DNA of 64,000 nucleotides from UBA7985 sp002690455 (GTDB lineage: Bacteria > Pseudomonadota > Alphaproteobacteria > UBA7985). The stretch's first letter is position 1; each line of letters starts with the position of its first letter. Shown here piece by piece: positions 61,062 to 64,000 of this stretch. The stretch is from positions 1-64,000 of the forward strand of contig CBFIIW010000016.1 of assembly GCA_965662775.1 (NCBI GenBank). The letters run 5' to 3'. The translations under genes were made by a program, and so were the position numbers. The notes beneath the pieces are model-generated. The model did not search any database. It worked only from the letters and a program-made list of their open reading frames with translations, and was not told the origin of the DNA.

Positions 61062-61992
61062 GACCAAAACCGATAAGATGCCGACGCCTGAGACTGACCT
61101 GCCATGGTGGCGGAGTACCTCGCCGTTACCCCACGAGACAGCGCTGGCTGAGCGCAAGGCCCGAGCGGAGGACTGGTTTCGGGGGCTTCGCGACCGAATT
61201 TGCGCTGATTTCGAGCGGCTCGAAGATACGTGCGGTCTCGACCATCCGCAGACCGCGGGAATCGAGCCCGCCCGGTTTGTGCGTAAAGCCTGGGACCGCC
61301 CAGACGGCGGCGGCGGGGTCATGTCGGTGATGAAAGGGAGGGTGTTTGAGAAAGTAGGGGTCAACATTTCCGTCGTTTCCGGGCAATTCAGCCCCGAATT
61401 TGCCCGGTCGATCCCGGGTGCAGGGGACGACCCACGTTTCTATGCGGCGGGGATCAGCCTCGTAGCGCATATGCAGAGCCCGCTGGTCCCTGCTGTGCAC
61501 ATGAACACGCGCATGATCGTCACCACCAAGAGCTGGTTCGGTGGCGGGGCCGACCTTACCCCCATGGTGCCTCATGATCCTGACACCCGCCATTTTCACG
61601 GCACGCTGCAAGCGGCCTGTGACGCGCATCATCAGGATTTCTATCCGGCTTTTCGCGACTGGTGCGATCGCTACTTCTTTCTGCCCCATCGCGACGAGCC
61701 ACGCGGGGTCGGTGGAATCTTTTATGACTATCTCGACACCGGGAACTGGGAGGCTGATTTCACCTTGACGCAGGATGTCGGTGAAGCCTTTCGTACGGCC
61801 TATGTCCCATTGGTGGAACAGCACTACGAGCGCCCCTGGACGGAAGAGCAACGCAGCCATCAGCTCAAACGACGAGGCCGCTACGTTGAATTCAACCTGC
61901 TGCACGACCGAGGCACGCTGTTCGGGCTCAAAACTGGTGGCAATGTCGAGGCAATCCTTATGTCTTTGCCGCCCGCGGTGGGCTGGGACTAA
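61054..61992 (+). CDS. hemF: Coproporphyrinogen III oxidase, aerobic
   Basis: Oxygen-dependent step of heme synthesis from coproporphyrinogen III to protoporphyrinogen IX. The 312-aa protein shows GGGVMSVMKGRVFEKVGVNIS, HMNTRMIVTTKSWFGGGADLTP with the catalytic His/Asp, FFLPHRDEPRGVGGIFYDYL and YVEFNLLHDRGTLFGLKTGG. The start used is a TTG with GGAAGG 8 nt before; an in-frame ATG at 61078 is the alternative. It overlaps trmL. Needing O2, it supports an aerobic or facultative lifestyle, as the bc1 genes do. Confidence 0.95.
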   Translation: MTETKTDKMPTPETDLPWWRSTSPLPHETALAERKARAEDWFRGLRDRICADFERLEDTCGLDHPQTAGIEPARFVRKAWDRPDGGGGVMSVMKGRVFEKVGVNISVVSGQFSPEFARSIPGAGDDPRFYAAGISLVAHMQSPLVPAVHMNTRMIVTTKSWFGGGADLTPMVPHDPDTRHFHGTLQAACDAHHQDFYPAFRDWCDRYFFLPHRDEPRGVGGIFYDYLDTGNWEADFTLTQDVGEAFRTAYVPLVEQHYERPWTEEQRSHQLKRRGRYVEFNLLHDRGTLFGLKTGGNVEAILMSLPPAVGWD

Positions 61993-62054
61993 GGCTCAGG
62001 CAAAGCCGCCCGGTTGCGCAGGCCCGTTTCGGGTTCTTGTCGCCTCTACAAAAC

Positions 62055-62084
62055 GACAAAGGGCGGCTCGAAAGCCGCCTTGTG
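62055..62084. terminator. Terminator between hemF and the LysR gene
   Basis: GGCGGCT-CGAA-AGCCGCC is a 7-bp stem with a stable CGAA tetraloop, flanked by ACAAAG and TTGTGG. The near-symmetry suggests it ends both convergent genes; the U-tract is weak on the plus side. Confidence 0.65.
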
Positions 62085-62125
62085 GATTGTAGTTTCTGAT
62101 TGGGTCAGTGCCTTGATCGCCGTCC

Positions 62126-63013
62126 TTAGAACTGCGAGGCGCGGACCTTCTCCAGAAGGAAGTCGCGAAACACGTTGACCCGCTGGGTCGAGCGCAGCTC
62201 TTCAGGGTAGACAAAGAAAGCCTGGAACGATGGTCCGGCAACGTCAGGAAGAACCCGCACCAGACCTTCGCGGCCTTCGACCATGTAATCTGGGATCGCG
62301 GCGACACCTGCACCGGCTTCGACGACGTTCCGGATCGCAAAAATGTTGTTCAGCGACATGGACGGACGGCGCTTGCCGGTTTCACGGCCTGCGGTTTCCA
62401 GCCAGTTCAGGTCTGGCACCGGCGGACGGGTATCGGTGCCGAAGATAATAATGCGGTGTTGGTCCAAATCGTTCAGCGTTGCCGGTGTGCCGTATTCATC
62501 GAGGTATCCCGGTGCGGCGTAGAGGTGGCTATGTGCTTCGAACAGCGGCCGTTGAATCAGATCCGGCTGATGCGGTGGGTACAGTCGAATGGCGATATCC
62601 GCCTGACGCATCGACAGATCGAGTTCCTTGTCTTCTAGGATCAAGTGCAACTCGATCTCAGGGTATTTGGCCATGAACTCCGCCATCAGCGGTGCAAGCC
62701 AGGTGCTGCCCAGAGCAACAGTTGCTGTCACGCGCAGATCGCCGGATGGGGAATCCTTTGAATCCCGCAGGCGCGCTTCGACGAGCGACAGCTTGCCGAA
62801 AACTTCGTGCGCGGTGTTGTATAGCAGTTCGCCTTGCTCCGTGAGTATCAGACCCCGGGCATGGCGGTGAAACAGCGTGGTCGACAGGCTTTCTTCCAGA
62901 GCAGAGATCTGGCGGCTGACGGCCGACTGACTGAGATTAAGGTCTTCGCCTGCATGCGTGAAGCTGCCTGCTTCGGCAACAGCGTGAAAGACACGCAATT
63001 TATCCCAATCCAT
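62126..63013 (-). CDS. LysR-type transcriptional regulator
   Basis: DNA-binding regulator of 295 aa. The winged helix is MDWDKLRVFHAVAEAGSFTHAGEDLNLSQSAVSRQISALEES (residues 1-43). A periplasmic-binding-like effector domain follows (DLRVTATVALGSTWLAPLMAEFMAKYPEIEL onward). The effector and targets are unknown. Neighbouring genes are convergent or separated by terminators, so it is probably not linked to hemF. Its 340-bp upstream region is AT-rich at 63070-63180 and may hold its promoter. Confidence 0.9.
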   Translation of the reverse strand: MDWDKLRVFHAVAEAGSFTHAGEDLNLSQSAVSRQISALEESLSTTLFHRHARGLILTEQGELLYNTAHEVFGKLSLVEARLRDSKDSPSGDLRVTATVALGSTWLAPLMAEFMAKYPEIELHLILEDKELDLSMRQADIAIRLYPPHQPDLIQRPLFEAHSHLYAAPGYLDEYGTPATLNDLDQHRIIIFGTDTRPPVPDLNWLETAGRETGKRRPSMSLNNIFAIRNVVEAGAGVAAIPDYMVEGREGLVRVLPDVAGPSFQAFFVYPEELRSTQRVNVFRDFLLEKVRASQF

Positions 63014-63354
63014 GGGTTATCCTTCAGTAACACTACAAAAGCGGGCGGCAAAAACTGCAGCCCTGCTATTTTTGCATGGCTTACGACATAAAAGTCAAAT
63101 TTAAATCGCTAATTTCCCCCGTTTTACAACCAGAACGGCGGAAATGAGACTTTAACTTGCCTTTATCTGATAATGCTATGCGTGGATTCGCTCTTTTCCA
63201 CGAAGCAAACCAGACAGAAAAAAAGCTGAGAACAAGCATGGTTCTCAGCGTTTTCAACGGCATTGATGGGTCTCTTGCGGCCCGCGCGGCTGACGCGTCG
63301 TTTCAGCCGTCCTCGGGGTGGTTCAGGCGCAAGGGAAGCAGCAGAACCTCTAAA
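63014..63354. other. Intergenic region between LysR and XRE genes
   Basis: AT-rich at 63070-63180, the likely LysR promoter, then the XRE gene's terminator (63217-63250). The remaining 100 bp up to the XRE stop have no visible feature. Confidence 0.6.
63217..63250 (-). terminator. Terminator of the XRE-type gene
   Basis: On the minus strand GCTGAGAAC-CATGCTT-GTTCTCAGC forms a 9-bp stem followed by seven T. It lies about 105 bp after the stop of the XRE gene. Confidence 0.88.
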
Positions 63355-63828
63355 TCAGAGGTTCAGCGCGTCGAGCGCTTCCGCTGAGTCATCCGCATCA
63401 TTGCCCGATAGGGCCTTGACCAAAGCGTAGACCCTTCGACGAACGATCGGATGGCTGATCTTGTAGTAGGAACGGACAAGTTCCAGCGTTTCGCGCTTGG
63501 CAAAAGGGTCTTGGCCGTCTGGGGTGTCGTGATTGTGATCGTTGTCGGACGGGCGCTGACCGCCGATCACTTCATCGGTCATGCCTTCGTAGAAATAGGA
63601 GACCTGAACATCGAGGATGCGACCAAGTTCGTAGAGACGGCTGGCAGAGATGCGGTTCGTGCCGCGCTCGTACTTTTGAACCTGTTGGAACGAAAGGTTC
63701 AGTTCATCACCGAGGGCCTCTTGTGACATACCAAGCAGGGTACGGCGCAGTCGCAGCCGCTCACCAACGTATGCGTCAATGGCGTGTGGGGAGCGTGCGG
63801 ACACACCTTTGCGGAGAGCGTCATTCAT
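63355..63828 (-). CDS. XRE-family helix-turn-helix regulator
   Basis: 157-aa regulator with one HTH_3 domain near the N-terminus (ERLRLRRTLLGMSQEALGDELNLSFQQVQKYERGTNRISASRLYELGRIL, about residues 23-75). The rest is acidic with a helical tail (ETLELVRSYYKISHPIVRRRVYALVKAL). This form, with HTH and a C-terminal regulatory helix, is common in Alphaproteobacteria; a specific target is not known. Upstream on the same strand only 172 bp remain to the window edge. Confidence 0.88.
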   Translation of the reverse strand: MNDALRKGVSARSPHAIDAYVGERLRLRRTLLGMSQEALGDELNLSFQQVQKYERGTNRISASRLYELGRILDVQVSYFYEGMTDEVIGGQRPSDNDHNHDTPDGQDPFAKRETLELVRSYYKISHPIVRRRVYALVKALSGNDADDSAEALDALNL

Positions 63829-64000
63829 GCCGTTGTCTCTTTCAATTTGTTATTGTTGGGCTTTACCGGCGTTCAGTTTATCACTTGCAGGTGTCTTAAG
63901 CACAGATACCTTCGCGCAAGCCCTAGTCGAGTGTTGAGTAGCCTTTGCACCCAAGAGAGGCAACCTGTTAGTCGATTCAGATGATCGTTACCTGATTTTT
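63829..64000. other. Right-hand edge, no gene seen
   Basis: The last 172 bp show no convincing coding frame, repeat or RNA. They probably hold the XRE gene's promoter. Confidence 0.5.

Noticed and set aside
1..64000. CRISPR array, insertion sequence or prophage
   Set aside because: No regularly spaced repeats, no transposase or phage gene and no long direct or inverted terminal repeats were seen.

Overview
The window is a compact, GC-rich stretch of bacterial chromosome with about 60 protein genes on both strands, short intergenic gaps and mostly housekeeping content. The gene sets point to the Alphaproteobacteria, probably a Rhodospirillales-like aerobe. They include a bacterial SRP RNA next to dnaX-ybaB-recR, def-fmt-truA, dapD-dapE, argD-argF-hslO, a membrane-anchored cytochrome c beside pheA, a petABC (cytochrome bc1) operon, and a PetP-like MarR regulator divergent from ilvE. 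Genus and species cannot be read from the sequence. I saw no tRNA, 16S/23S rRNA, CRISPR array, insertion sequence, integrase or prophage.

Layout. 0-5 kb: the start of yejB and all of yejA (peptide ABC importer), a membrane cytochrome c, pheA and nudC. 5-8.3 kb: SRP RNA with its own promoter, then dnaX-ybaB-recR. 8.3-9.7 kb: an nfeD/SPFH pair. 9.9-12.7 kb: the overlapping cluster def-(unknown)-fmt-truA. 12.6-15.4 kb: dapE, dapD and a HAD phosphatase on the minus strand. 15.5-21 kb: a hybrid histidine kinase, folE and a TrkH-type K+ transporter. 21-25.5 kb: hslO-argF-argD with a terminator-like leader, divergent from recX, then apaG. 25.7-28 kb: a beta-hydroxyacid dehydrogenase, an acetyltransferase and an MlaC-like protein. 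28-30.9 kb: thiE and thiM behind a TRAP-type periplasmic binding protein whose leader is a TPP riboswitch. 31-34 kb: an aspartate aminotransferase, a MarR regulator and ilvE. 34-42.5 kb: pgsA, uvrC, folB, a pteridine-reductase-like SDR, a Ca2+/Na+ antiporter and uvrB. 42.5-48 kb: small genes (EF-hand, GNAT, msrB, csaA, plsY, proC, ybjN-like, ubiK). 48-55.3 kb: lgt-midA-pgeF, prs-rplY-pth and ychF. 55.3-57.3 kb: two DUF2147 paralogues and a VOC protein. 57.4-60.3 kb: petABC. 60.5-64 kb: trmL-hemF, a LysR regulator and an XRE regulator.

The most unusual signals are outside the coding genes. First, nine intergenic palindromes between 32 and 47 kb are all built on the same very stable mini-hairpin, GCGAAGC. 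They fall into four sequence families, and two families show paired (compensatory) base changes between copies. Second, a complete TPP aptamer lies only 8 nt before the start codon of an orphan TRAP-type binding protein, with the likely ribosome binding site inside the conserved aptamer strand. This suggests an unrecognised thiamine or thiamine-precursor uptake protein. Third, a perfect hairpin plus U-tract sits in the argD leader and could be an attenuator. Fourth, a clean 7-7-7 palindrome between the MarR gene and ilvE looks like an operator.

Functional links. Several genes supply amino acids (pheA, dapDE, argDF, proC, ilvE, aspartate aminotransferase), cofactors (folE, folB, thiE, thiM, hemF), translation (def, fmt, truA, trmL, pth, rplY, ychF), DNA repair (recR, recX, uvrB, uvrC), phospholipids and envelope (pgsA, plsY, lgt, mlaC-like) and respiration (petABC, cytochrome c, ubiK, midA). 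The window ends inside genes or regulatory DNA on both sides.
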